Source of the DNA: Cryoendolithus antarcticus
Lineage: Eukaryota > Ascomycota > Dothideomycetes > Cladosporiales > Cladosporiaceae
Length of the DNA stretch: 64,000 nucleotides
Reading direction: 5' to 3'
Assembly (NCBI GenBank): GCA_002077065.1
Contig: NAJO01000018.1
Coordinates: forward strand, 496,001-560,000
Shown here: positions 23,136-33,309 of the stretch, in pieces
Layout: the number at the start of each line of letters is the position of its first letter
Numbering within the stretch: the first letter of the stretch is position 1
Made by a program: the position numbers and the translations under genes
The notes under the pieces: model-generated
What the model was told of the DNA's origin: nothing
What the model saw: only the letters and a program-made list of their open reading frames with translations
Database searches by the model: none

Positions 23136-25692
23136 TCACGTCCCGAACACAGGCGCCTTAACAAGCACGCTCCGTCCCCTAACACTAACACCAATTCCCG
23201 CCGCCATCCTCACCCTCGGCGGGCCCTCCTCCTTGGCCCCGCTAGAACTCTCCGGCCGTTGCAAAGAACTCGAGCTCCCGCCCGCGCCCTGCGCCTTCCC
23301 CTTACTCTTCCGCCCCTCAGCGCCACCGCTCCCCGTAAGCGCAGAGAGCATACTCCTCTTCTTGCCCTGTCCCTCATGCGCCTCCGAGTTCGTCAAATCC
23401 GTGATGTCCGACGCCGCGGATTTCATGGAGGCGCGCTCGGCGGCGTCGTCGGCGATACTGACTAAGAGGGGAGGGATGCCGGATTCCAACTTCATCTGTT
23501 CGGGGAGGATGGAGAAGCCGGGCATGAAGTACTCGATTTGCACGTCGCGGCTTTCGAGCGGGAGGTGGATGGCTATGCTTACTACAAGCTCGATGATCAT
23601 GTGCACGCCGCCTTCGAGGTCAGAGGGTGGTGGATCTTGGAGATGGAGTGCGAGGGCTGAGCAGAGGTTCTCTTTCAAGAGGTCGGTGAGTTGGGCGCGG
23701 TTTGCGGCACAGTTTGGCGCACGAAGCGCATCTTGTAGACCTTCAAGTGTGGAGAGCCGCCAGTTGACGACTTTAGCTGTGAGATATTCTTCTTCCTCTG
23801 ATGTTTGCGCGTTAGGCGCATACCGTCGGATGTTCTTTTGTATGCCTCTCAACTGCGCCGATAAGCCGGGCTCGAGGTCCGGGTGGAAGCACTTGTCAAA
23901 TACCTCCTCCACCAGCCAGCAAGAAATGAAAGATCGTCCGGCAGCAGTCATCTCTTGCTTGCCAGTCGCCACGGCATCTTTGTTCACTGATGTCACAAGC
24001 CATGGAGGTATGCTGCGCCAACTCTTTCGTATGCTAAACGCTAGTTGGGCGATGAGGCCATCGAGACGATTGAATCGGGTCGTGTATTCGCTGTCGTCGA
24101 GGGACGTTCGAGATTGGGAGAGGCGTTGATGTGCAAGGCTGTTTTGGAGTTGCTTTACTTGATCTTCCTTCTCGAAGTAATATTTCTTCACTTTGGTGTA
24201 CTTGTCGCCTGCGGTGTGGTCAGTACATGCGCCATCCGTCTCATCAATAGTATCACTCACGAAGCTCCTTGTGATCTTTCACCAATTGCGCAACATCTTC
24301 CTCTGACATATCCTCGCTCGTCATCTGAGCGGGCTGTGGTGTACCGCGTCGTGCATCACCTTGCGGAGGTGGAGGCGGTTGTGGTTGCTCGTTACGGTAC
24401 TGTTGTGTTTGCGCATTCGCAGCCGCAGCAACATTGTTGAACGATGACGATACACCCTGTTGCGATTGACCTTCACGCGGCATCAATCCGTTATGCATAC
24501 TCTGCCGGTTGCCGGCACCGGATCGGACCGCTTTAGGTGCAGGCAAGCCGCCATTATTCGAGGCCATCGACGGTGAGTCGTCGGTAGGTATCGAGTAGCT
24601 GCGCTGACCCTGTTGCCTCCCAGCGACGTCTTGACCCTGGTACTGCGAGCCCGAGTCCGGCGGCGAGTATTGCGACTGCGGCTGCGACTGAACATGCACA
24701 ACCTGAGGCTGCTCATGCGGTGGGTAGTGAGGAGATCTTGAGGACGCTGAGGTTACAGGCTGTTGCGGCTGTGACGCTTGTGCCGCATTGTGAGTGACAG
24801 GATTAGAACGGGCGGGCCCATAGGCGCTTTGTTGCGCGGCAGGATGAGGCTGTGGCTGTTGGTGCAGGGGTGGTTGTGGCTGTGCATCTGTCGCAGGATA
24901 AGCACCGGCGTTGGAGGCGTTATATGAGGACGACGAGTCGCTGGCGGGCGGCGACAGCACCTGCGGTCCTCCCTGGCGCTGCTCGCGGAAGCCAGCCTCT
25001 GTGTTCAGGCGCTGCAGGCGGCGTTGTGTGAATCGATCCAGCGTAGCGTTCTGTCCGGAGTCGGACGATGTCTTCCCGGCCGAACTCTGGATCATGGACG
25101 TCTGATCAGCCCGATAGTGTTCTCCTGCTGCCGGCAGCTGCCCAAACGTCGTTGACCACACTGGCGAGGGCGAGCCCTGCAGTGGAGTGGTGTGTGTAAA
25201 AGCTGGGCTGGGTGCGGGGGCTTGGCTGTCTGGTCGGAGGACAGTCTGCGATCGAGCAACACCAAAGCTGGCAGCGGTGAGCGGTGGGGAGGAAGGAGCG
25301 ACTTCGTTCGGCGAGGATGGGTATGCGGGAGCGGTGTAGTTTGCGTAGCCTTCAGGACTGGTAGGGAGAATGGCGATTGAACGTCGATCTAGCGGCACTT
25401 CAGCAAAGGCAATCTTATCATGTCTCACCACCCCACAACGACATACTCTCGAGTGGATACGACGCACTCTGCCGCTCCGTAACTGTGTTCGCGCGCTGTA
25501 TTGGGGGTGGGCGACTGCGCGGAAGTGGAAGATCTGGGGGGAGGGGTCTGCATCAGCTCCAGCGCATTGGGTGCGTCGCTACACAAGCCAGAGGACTGCC
25601 CCCACGACTGTGTCCCACTCACCTGGATGCGTCTGTTCGGTGTATGGTTCGGCCCTGGAGGATCGATTCGCGGCCTTCCAGAAAGATTTCAT
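23136..25692 (-). CDS. Conserved fungal protein: Q/P-rich N-terminus plus helical C-terminal domain
   Basis: Four exons: 25692-25623, 25533-25447, 25388-24261 and 24208-23136 (introns 89, 58 and 52 nt), 785 aa. The start MKSFWKAANRSSRAEP is encoded by a 70-nt first exon. Residues about 50-420 are Pro/Gln/Ser-rich and look disordered. From about 425 a charged, probably coiled-coil segment begins (MSEEDVAQLVKDHKEL, then DKYTKVKKYYFEKEDQVKQL). It leads into a helical domain with RLDGLIAQLAFSIRKSWRSI and FISCWLVEEVFDKCFHPDLE. I recall this second half as a conserved Pezizomycotina family without an assigned function; some homologues carry unrelated automatic names. The last 90 residues are Ser/Gly/Lys-rich. 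No catalytic motif was recognised. Confidence 0.78.
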
Positions 25693-27145
25693 GAGGGTCG
25701 CCGTAGCTCACAGCCTCGACGCTGCACCAGGGAGGGTCCTGGGATGGCTGCAGTATTATTGATAGATCGTCTGTGCGCGGGGGTGCTCTGGGCAAATCGC
25801 GTGCTTGACAGCCGACAAGGTTGGTTAACGTTCGCAGTACCACCCGCCCGAGAAATGCAGGTCCACGTTATGCTGGGATGTAGACGCAAGACCAGGGAGG
25901 TGAGGAAAGACGTGTCGCAGGCGCGACCTGCATACACATCAGACTTGCTGCTTTTGGTGATCTTTCCGCCAGCCATTGCTCTACATCCCCGCTATTCATC
26001 TCAACCCTGGCTCCTCGTGGAGGGTAAGCGACCGCCGCTAGCCTGGAGTCTAGATGACATTTGTCGATCATACGAAATTCGATCAAATATATTGTGCCTG
26101 CCGAGCAAGTCCTGCCGAACTTCGCGAGTCACATCCTGTTGATGACTTTCCACCTACGAGACTCATGTCGCACCAGAACGTCCAACTTCCCGGCCATCAC
26201 ATGCAATCATTCCCGCGCCGTTGTGACTGTAGGACTGTGAGACCGCCCAAAGCGGATCTGCGCTGCAGCCGTGAAGCCTATATATAGCTGCATCGTAATC
26301 TGTACCTTCATCAATCATTTCGTGATCAACAACATCCATGTTGCTACGAGATGACACCGCTGCACGTCTCTCCATTTTGAGACGACGTGTTCGGAACGCG
26401 CCGTGCGGTGTGACCTCTCGAATAGCTCGCATTTTGGGCGCTAAGCAAGTATGGAGGCTGATGCGGCACCTGACTTCACTGTTCGCTCTGCTTTAAAGGC
26501 AGCAATTGTCCAAAAGCCTGAGTCGGGCCCAACGTCCTCCGGCCTCTGCGCAAAGAAAGTATGCCTTGGCGCTGGATTCGATGGAATGGACAAATTAGCG
26601 CCGTGGTTGGAGTACAATCAAGGTGCCTCAAAGATGAAAACCGCGAGGAAGTGGTCAATGGCAGTATGAAAGCCTGCCCTCTAGCGTGACAAGAACGCCA
26701 ATGATCATGCATCGTCTGACATGATGCGGCGGCGCTGTCGTCCATACTCCCAGTCGCTGGGACGCAGTCGCATGGTCTCACGAGACACCCTAGGATCACC
26801 ACGAACTCGCTACATCAGGTAGGTACAGCATCTCTCTGTCACAGCGGACAATGCGAGACACCGCTTTTCTGGACGTCGTTGTTTGGCCCGCGCGTCAGCC
26901 AAGACATAACTTCCATCGCGCCTTCCTTTCACCCAACATACTGGAAGGCACGTGGTGGCAAGAATGCCCAAGCCGACTTTCCTACCGTTCCAAGCCGGAG
27001 CAGTGCTTCTCTGAACATAAGCTGCATCTTACACCCATAAGACTGCATAGATCGCTCGCAAATTCCTCACAAGACAGACTACGAAGCAGAGCCTCGACGA
27101 AACAGCACTTCATAACCAACTACATCGCACCCTGATCCCTCCACG
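25693..27145. other. 1.45-kb divergent gap, no supported gene
   Basis: It lies between the starts of the coiled-coil protein gene (-) and the secreted-protein gene (+). Short frames such as 26451-26669 (+) and 26163-26432 (-) have no recognisable domain. No repeats or RNA genes were seen. It is long for this window, so a lineage-specific or non-coding gene cannot be excluded. Confidence 0.4.
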
Positions 27146-27700
27146 ATGCGTTTCTCTATCATGCTCGCAGTGTCGCCTGCACTCATCCTCGCCCTTTCAG
27201 CCAGTCTGAGCCCAACATTCTCTGGCGAATCCTTGAAGTTGACGAATCTTTTACTCGTCCGCGACCCTACCTTCAATGCCACCCTTAGCTTCTCAATTCA
27301 CGACCCAGATCCCCTCACAAACGCCACGGCCCTCTGCTCTGGAGCCTGGAGATACGGCTCAAAAGCCTGGCCGTCGGGCTCCTATTGGAGCTGTTCGGAC
27401 GCAAGTATAGGCTGGAATATGGCAAGCTGGAGCAATTGGGGAAACTTCAGTATCGGTTTGGAGCATGCGTTTCGGGATTCGTCGTGAGTTTGATTGTCAT
27501 TCATATGGGGGGCGGGAAGTGCTGACCATAGGTATAGGGTTGGCAAGCCGCCGTATGATCATGTTGTTACGTTCGGCACGGCGGTGTATGACAGTGAATT
27601 CGTGACTTGTGGGCCGAGAGGTGAGGGAGGGGAGGTGTGCATCCAGCGGGGAGGAAGTGTGGTGTTGGCGCCGATCACGAGGGTCATCTCGAAGAGGTGA
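27146..27700 (+). CDS. Small secreted glycoprotein-like protein, unrecognised
   Basis: Exons 27146-27483 and 27538-27700 with a 54-nt intron give 166 aa. MRFSIMLAVSPALILALSAS is a signal peptide. The mature part has four cysteines (ALCSG, WSCSD, VTCGP, EVCIQ) and three N-glycosylation sequons (NATL, NATA, NFSI). It is rich in Trp and Ser around SGSYWSCSDASIGWNMASWS. A second acceptor 6 nt upstream would insert two residues. The family is not recognised; the small secreted Cys-containing profile is compatible with an apoplastic or wall protein. The exon-2 end is followed by a second possible donor, so the C-terminus is slightly uncertain. Confidence 0.65.
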
Positions 27701-28562
27701 GGTACGTGGGAACTTGATTGGCACCGGCGCTAGAGAGTCTAGTGGAGGGGAGATGGGTCTTGAAGCGACCGCGATTGGCGTCTTGAAGAAGTTGGACGCT
27801 ATGTGAGTGGTCGCTGCGCTTGGGAAGTGTGTACTAGCTTGATGGAGTGATGGCGTCGATGGGATGATGATATGATTGGCATGAGACAATGATGGACTTC
27901 GCGCACTAGACCGGCTTCAATAACTTCGCGGCGGAAAGCCACGGTATTACGGAGTTTAGCTACTTCAGCTACTGAAACAGACCATCCCAGCGGTGCTCTC
28001 ACGTTCGACCATTTAAGGCGTCGAAGGCGACGTGCTGGTGATCCCGATCGCTCAGGCCAGGCCATTACTTGGCGCCCGCCCAAGCTTCCTGTACGCCTCG
28101 CTGAAAACGCTGCAAATGCCAATGGGGTATACCTGCTGCGCCAAACCCCTTCTTGTCCACCATGTAACGCCCAAAAAGCAGGTAAAGCAAGCCGCAAAGC
28201 GTCCATGACGACCACGCGCTCTGATGTTCTGTGACCCTCCATACCAGCGTTGTTTCCGCTAATCCTGCCGCTGCCACCACCATCCTGTCGAATGTCGTTG
28301 CTGCCAATAACGTCACGGGGAAGGGGAATTGTCCACTTACATGTACATTTGCTTTGTGTGTTAGTGGTCGATATCGTCTGAGTCACGGTCGTCAGTTGCT
28401 GCGGTGTTAGTGATTAACCGTCCAGAGGGATCGGTTCCACATCCAGGTATCCAGCTAGCTTTTCGTGGTCGGATGTTGCTTCTAAGCTTAGCAAGATCGA
28501 GAAGAAGACTTCTTCGATCGCGCGACTGTGAAGGCCGTACTTTAGAGACGTTGCGGCTTGGC
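27701..28562. other. 862-bp gap between convergent genes
   Basis: It holds a minus-strand frame at 28065-28316 with a hydrophobic stretch (SAWSSWTLCGLLYLLFGRY) that might be one exon of a small membrane protein. No upstream exon could be placed with confidence. A longer frame in another register (27799-28386) looks like its shadow. Confidence 0.35.
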
Positions 28563-31124
28563 TCATGATGCCCTCGCTTTCTTCGGCGTTGGCTCGCCCT
28601 CGTCATCGTAGGAATTCTCGTACTCATCAAACGAGCGCTTGCCAAGTGGTGAGGCAGCGCCACTGCCACTCGCAGCAGTCTTGGCGGCGTGCTGAGCTTC
28701 AGTGTCATCATCGAAGTCGATGTCATCCTCTAGACCGGCTGCTGAGCTCGATTGAGGAGTCGCCGGCTGAACAATGCCGTTCTCACGTGCATGTGGTGCT
28801 GTGTGGTCGTCTGCGGCGTCCTCGTCTGGAGCCTCGAAGGTCGCAGCACCGCCATCGAGCTGGTCCGGGTGAACTCCAGCTTGCTCGTCCTCGAGTGCCT
28901 CGTACGTGTAATCGGCATCGGTAGCCTCTGGCGCGTCGCCGTTAGTCAGGTCATCGGCTTCATCGTAGACTTGTACTCCGGCGTTGACTGTTGAGCCATG
29001 AGCATCGACATCGTCCTGGTCTACTTCATCTTCGGCAACTTCTTCCAGTGTATCTACGTGCGTGTCGTCGTAGTCGTAGCCATGATCAGCGTTCTGCCCA
29101 AGGTCTCTAGTCTCGTCCGCTTGCGCGCCTTCCTGATGAGTCTCGATCACATACTCTGGATCATCAAGGTAGTCGAGCTCATCAAATTCTCCTTCGCGGC
29201 CGGGCTCTGAAGTGGGTGGTGTCAGGGAAAGCTCGTCATCCCACTCAAATAAATCCTCGTTATTGTACTTACCATTGGTATCTTCGGCCTGATCCGCGCG
29301 AAGGGTCGTCGAGCTGGCTCCAGACTCAACAGTAGCCTCGTCTGCATCATCTTCCTCAGCATGGGCGTCGTGTGCTTCCACAGCGTGAGCGTCATCGACA
29401 GGCTCTGCAGCATCTTCGGTTTGAGCTGGATCATGGACATGCTCGTGGTGATTCAGTTCTGGGCGATGCGCCTCGTACTCGCCTTCACCGTCCTCGACAT
29501 ATGGCTCTTCATCTTGCACTTCATCGTATGCTTGGCCATCCTGATGGGTTGCTTCCGCAGCATGCTCATTCTGGTAGTCACCTGTGGCAATATGTACTTG
29601 ATTGATATCACCAGTAGAGGTGGCGTCTTGTATCTCAGCTGCTTGATCCTCTTCGTCGTCATATATGGCACGGTGGGGTGCTGTCTCCTGATCTTCTTGA
29701 TAGTCTTCTTGGTGTTGTCCGTGGTCTTCTGCTCCAGTGTGATCCAAATGTGTGTTCCCGGCGTCCTCTTCCAAGGCATGCTCGTTCTCGTGGTGATCCT
29801 CGTATCGCTCTTCTCCAATTTCCTCGGCTGTGGGGTTAACAAGTTTCGGTATACCTTCGCCACGTCCAGCGGCATCTCTGAGGAGACTCAGGTGACGCTC
29901 GAATCGTAGCTGAAGGGAAAGTGTAAGTATAAGTGGTGGGACATCGTCCATCTCAACATCATTGTCACATAGTCGGGTATAAACTTCGAGGACCTCATTG
30001 AGGGTGATCGAGCCGCATGCATTGCTCCCCTGCGAGATCATCAGCAAATGTAATCCAGGCGGAAAGAACGCAGGCTGACCTACCTGTGTCACAACGAGTC
30101 CCAAGCTGTCGAAGGCAAGCACAAACTCTTGCTCTTCTGAAATGTCCTCACCTAGTTTGATAGCGATGCGCTGTCTACAATTGGTGAGTAGGTCTGCAAG
30201 ACTCAAGTTCACGAGGTTGTCGTCCTTGAGCAGACCCTCTGGTTGTCTCTTCGACTTGAACAGCGGCCAGTCATAGTCGGCAAAACGAATGGTCATCGGG
30301 TGAAGACCTGTGTCGGTGGGCGTTCCTGGCATGTCCCCAGCCTCGTAGTCAGCGGCTGGTGGCGCATCTATTTCTAAGTGCGTCACATCATTCGTAACCT
30401 CGCTACGCTCAAGGGCACCGTCGTGATCGAAGTCCTCGACAGTGCCCTCTGCATGTACATGAAGCGCGTTCGATTCAGGCTCATCCCCTTGAGCCTCAAG
30501 ATGGTCCCCTTCAGCGACGTCTTCATGTATAGTAGACAGTGCGGGTGCCGCGTTCTCTACCATAGAGAGTGCGCTCTGGAAGTCTGTAGCCGCAACGTGC
30601 TCATCACCGAATACAGTCACTTGATCTGGTGCAGGAGCACTATCGGCCAAATCCTGCCCAAATTCGCCGTCATGGGAAGCCTCGGCCAGTTCAGGAAACG
30701 GCTCTGGGGCAGCAAGCACGCCAGCATCTTCGCTTGCAAGCATGTCTTGCTCACCCACCAACGTAGTCTCAGCGAATTCCTCATCGTCATAGTCAATCAA
30801 CTCATCATCCGGATCGGCTGCCTCGTATTGCCCAGCATCAAAATCATCGTGCATTTCTTCTTCCTGCAGACCATCGTGCACCTCCGCTTCCGTCATGTCA
30901 AGATCTGTCGCGGTGCCAGGACGCGTTTGCTCGCCATCCTCCATCATGCGCTCGTCGTCAGTCAAAGCAGAGTCTACGCCGCCGAGCTGCTCATCGAAGT
31001 CGATCTCTATGTCATGGTCCATCCGGCCTGGCGAGGCGATATCCATAGTGTCCTCTGGCAAAGGTGGGTGAAGCGTAGGAAAGGTTGCAGTGGTAGTCAT
31101 GTTTGCATTTAGCAGCGCCTGCAT
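28563..31124 (-). CDS. Highly acidic conserved fungal protein, function unknown
   Basis: Exons 31124-30084 and 30029-28563 give 835 aa. A second ATG lies 8 codons downstream of the first. Most of the protein is Asp/Glu/Ala/His-rich and disordered, with repeated HEH/DDAHA-like segments. The C-terminus ends in two basic clusters, GKRSFDEYENSYDDEG and PKKARAS, likely nuclear localisation signals. A folded core at about 278-390 reads FADYDWPLFKSKRQPEG, NLSLADLLTNCRQRIAIKLG, EFVLAFDSLGLVVTQ and then ITLNEVLEVYTRL. I recall similar cores in other Pezizomycotina proteins of unknown function. The 54-nt intron (30083-30030) is in frame and stop-free; splicing joins LGLVVTQ to GSNACGSITLNEV, as the core pattern suggests. 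Nuclear chromatin or RNA association is only inferred from the acidity and the basic tail. Confidence 0.78.
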   Translation of the reverse strand: MQALLNANMTTTATFPTLHPPLPEDTMDIASPGRMDHDIEIDFDEQLGGVDSALTDDERMMEDGEQTRPGTATDLDMTEAEVHDGLQEEEMHDDFDAGQYEAADPDDELIDYDDEEFAETTLVGEQDMLASEDAGVLAAPEPFPELAEASHDGEFGQDLADSAPAPDQVTVFGDEHVAATDFQSALSMVENAAPALSTIHEDVAEGDHLEAQGDEPESNALHVHAEGTVEDFDHDGALERSEVTNDVTHLEIDAPPAADYEAGDMPGTPTDTGLHPMTIRFADYDWPLFKSKRQPEGLLKDDNLVNLSLADLLTNCRQRIAIKLGEDISEEQEFVLAFDSLGLVVTQVGQPAFFPPGLHLLMISQGSNACGSITLNEVLEVYTRLCDNDVEMDDVPPLILTLSLQLRFERHLSLLRDAAGRGEGIPKLVNPTAEEIGEERYEDHHENEHALEEDAGNTHLDHTGAEDHGQHQEDYQEDQETAPHRAIYDDEEDQAAEIQDATSTGDINQVHIATGDYQNEHAAEATHQDGQAYDEVQDEEPYVEDGEGEYEAHRPELNHHEHVHDPAQTEDAAEPVDDAHAVEAHDAHAEEDDADEATVESGASSTTLRADQAEDTNGKYNNEDLFEWDDELSLTPPTSEPGREGEFDELDYLDDPEYVIETHQEGAQADETRDLGQNADHGYDYDDTHVDTLEEVAEDEVDQDDVDAHGSTVNAGVQVYDEADDLTNGDAPEATDADYTYEALEDEQAGVHPDQLDGGAATFEAPDEDAADDHTAPHARENGIVQPATPQSSSAAGLEDDIDFDDDTEAQHAAKTAASGSGAASPLGKRSFDEYENSYDDEGEPTPKKARAS

Positions 31125-31480
31125 ACGCGAGTATGGGCGTGATGGAAGGGTGATGCTTGTCGTTATCTACAGTCGGCGATGAAGCTCAGTCGGAGTCGCC
31201 GGTGATGTCGCGTCGTGGTGCGTGAGGGGGTGAAGCTGCGTTCGCAAGTGATGGATGCGGACAAAGATGACTGAGTGTGCCAAGGCTTGCAGCCTCAGGC
31301 TTCAAATAATTATGTGCCTTGCGCTGACACGAGACAAGTGGACGCAACATTGTGGGGGACAGCAAGAGGACGCTATGTGTGTGTAGCAATAACCTCAGCA
31401 AGGAAGGCATCGATCTCACAGAGACCTCGAATCCCTTACAATCATAGCAGACGAACGCAGCCTTTCTGGAGGCAGTCAAC
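31125..31480. other. Divergent promoter region, acidic protein gene / RET2
   Basis: This is 356 bp between divergent start codons. No additional gene or recognised motif. Confidence 0.5.
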
Positions 31481-33100
31481 ATGGTGAATGAAGCCAGACA
31501 CAACATTCACAATATAACCACAGCTAACATCGGTCAGGTTATCCTCTCAGCAGCGATCACGACCCGCTCGGGGAAGCCCATACTGGCAAGACAGTTCCGG
31601 CAGATGCAGAGATCGAGAGTCGAAGCATTACTAGCATCATTCCCTAAGCTCGCAGACACCGCATCCCAACACACCACAGTCGAGCAGGACAATGTCCGCT
31701 TCGTCTACCAGCCTCTGGACGAGCTCTACATGGTCCTGATCACGAATCGCCAATCGAACATTCTGCAGGACATTTCTACGCTGCATCTCTTCGCACAGGT
31801 CGTGGGCTCCATATGTAAGAGTCTTGATGAGCGAGAGATCACGCGATGTGCCTTCGAGTTGCTATCTGCCTTCGACGAGGTGGTCACGCAGGGGTACCGG
31901 GAGAACCTCACCCTCAGCCAGATCAAGACGTTCCTTGATATGGAGTCGCACGAGGAGCGAATCCAGGAGATCATTGCGCGCAACAAAGAGCTTGAGGCGA
32001 CCGAGGAGCGGAAACGAAGGGCCAAGCAGCTCGAGATGCAGCGCAAGGAGCAGACTCGCGCAGCGAGGCTCGGTGGAGGCACAGCTCTGCCTCGAACACC
32101 CACATATCCCACCTACACAGCACCGGTCACAACACCTGCAATGCCGGATACCTACGACTCGTACACCGCAGCCAAGAACGAGAAGTTCAGCAAACCCCTG
32201 GCTTCACGAGGGAAGGGCATGCAACTCGGCAAGAAGACAAAGAACACAAGCATGTTCGACCAAGTCCGCAGCGACATGGGCCCGGAGGCAGAGGCCAACA
32301 CGCCACTGGCAGGCGTACCAGCACCCACAGTCCAGCCATCACTACCACCACCAGCTCGACCTATAGCCTCAAGTGACAAAGAGCCAATCCAGATCACCAT
32401 AGCCGAGACCCTCTCCGCCAAATTTTCCCGCGAAGGCGCTCTCGAATCCTTCGAAGTGAAGGGCGACCTACAACTCCGCATCTCAGACCCCTCCCTAACG
32501 CAAGTCAAACTCTCCCTGTCAGTAGGAGACACGAAGAATGCACAGCTCAATGCCCATCCGAAAGTCGACAAAGCCGTCTTCAAGTCCGAGAACGCGGTAC
32601 AATTGACAGACACCTCCAAAGGCTTCCCCGCCAACAACAGTATCCAAGTCGTGCGCTGGCGCCTTTCCGCAAAACCAGACGACGTCCCGGACCCACCAAT
32701 CAAATTCACAGTCTGGACATCCGAATTAAGTGCAAACACGTACTCCATCACAGTCGAGTACGAGCTCACTGGCGGCGCTCCACTCAAAGACGTCACGGTG
32801 TCGATTCCCTACACCACCTCCGAGCCCTCCGTGACCTCCTTCGATGCCATCTACGAGGTCAGTGGTGACAGTATCGACTGGACTATCGGGGATATCGATG
32901 ACAGCAATGCAAGCGGGAGCTTTGAGTTCGAGGCGTCAGCGGGGAGCGAAGCAGACTTCTTCCCCATGGCTGTAAGGTTTGCTATGGGGCGACCTTGGGT
33001 TGAGGTCGATGTGGGGAGTGTGGAGTTGATTGGCGGTGGGGAGGAAGTTGGGTTTGGAAAGGACATTAAGTGTGTTGCGGATGGTTATCTGATTGTGTAG
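31481..33100 (+). CDS. RET2: Coatomer (COPI) subunit delta
   Basis: Model: ATG 31481-31483, intron 31484-31537 (54 nt, GTGAAT...GGTCAG), exon 2 31538-33100, 521 aa. Delta-COP is part of the COPI coat driving Golgi-to-ER retrograde transport. The spliced start MVILSAAITTRSGKPILARQ matches the family's canonical N-terminus. Reading through the intron would add 18 unrelated residues without breaking frame. A longin-like N-terminal domain (1-140) includes VRFVYQPLDELYMVLITN. A charged helix/linker with Lys-rich segment (KGMQLGKKTKN) follows, then a C-terminal mu-homology domain from about 265 (SAKFSREGALESFEVKGDL, VEYELTGGAPLKDVTVSIP). The intron sits directly behind the initiation codon. Confidence 0.94.
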   Translation: MVNEARHNIHNITTANIGQVILSAAITTRSGKPILARQFRQMQRSRVEALLASFPKLADTASQHTTVEQDNVRFVYQPLDELYMVLITNRQSNILQDISTLHLFAQVVGSICKSLDEREITRCAFELLSAFDEVVTQGYRENLTLSQIKTFLDMESHEERIQEIIARNKELEATEERKRRAKQLEMQRKEQTRAARLGGGTALPRTPTYPTYTAPVTTPAMPDTYDSYTAAKNEKFSKPLASRGKGMQLGKKTKNTSMFDQVRSDMGPEAEANTPLAGVPAPTVQPSLPPPARPIASSDKEPIQITIAETLSAKFSREGALESFEVKGDLQLRISDPSLTQVKLSLSVGDTKNAQLNAHPKVDKAVFKSENAVQLTDTSKGFPANNSIQVVRWRLSAKPDDVPDPPIKFTVWTSELSANTYSITVEYELTGGAPLKDVTVSIPYTTSEPSVTSFDAIYEVSGDSIDWTIGDIDDSNASGSFEFEASAGSEADFFPMAVRFAMGRPWVEVDVGSVELIGGGEEVGFGKDIKCVADGYLIV

Positions 33101-33309
33101 AATTGGAGGCATTATCAAGTCAGCCAGGGGCTGTCGCTGCAGCGACTGGATGCAGGAGATGATAGACATTCTTCACAATCAAGACCTGCAAAATGTTTGA
33201 CACGTGACACCGCGCGCTGTTCGCGTCCATCATTCTATCTCCAACCGCGTCACATCTCCAAGCATCCCGCCACACCCCTCCACTTTCTGGGTTTACATTT
33301 ACTCCGACC

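Noticed and set aside
29361..29909. Plus-strand frame that looks like a multi-span membrane protein
   Set aside because: It lies opposite the Asp/Glu/His-rich gene; antisense of GAT/GAG/CAC codons gives Ile/Leu/Val, so hydrophobicity is an artefact.
30378..31112. 244-codon plus-strand frame
   Set aside because: Same antisense artefact opposite the acidic protein gene.
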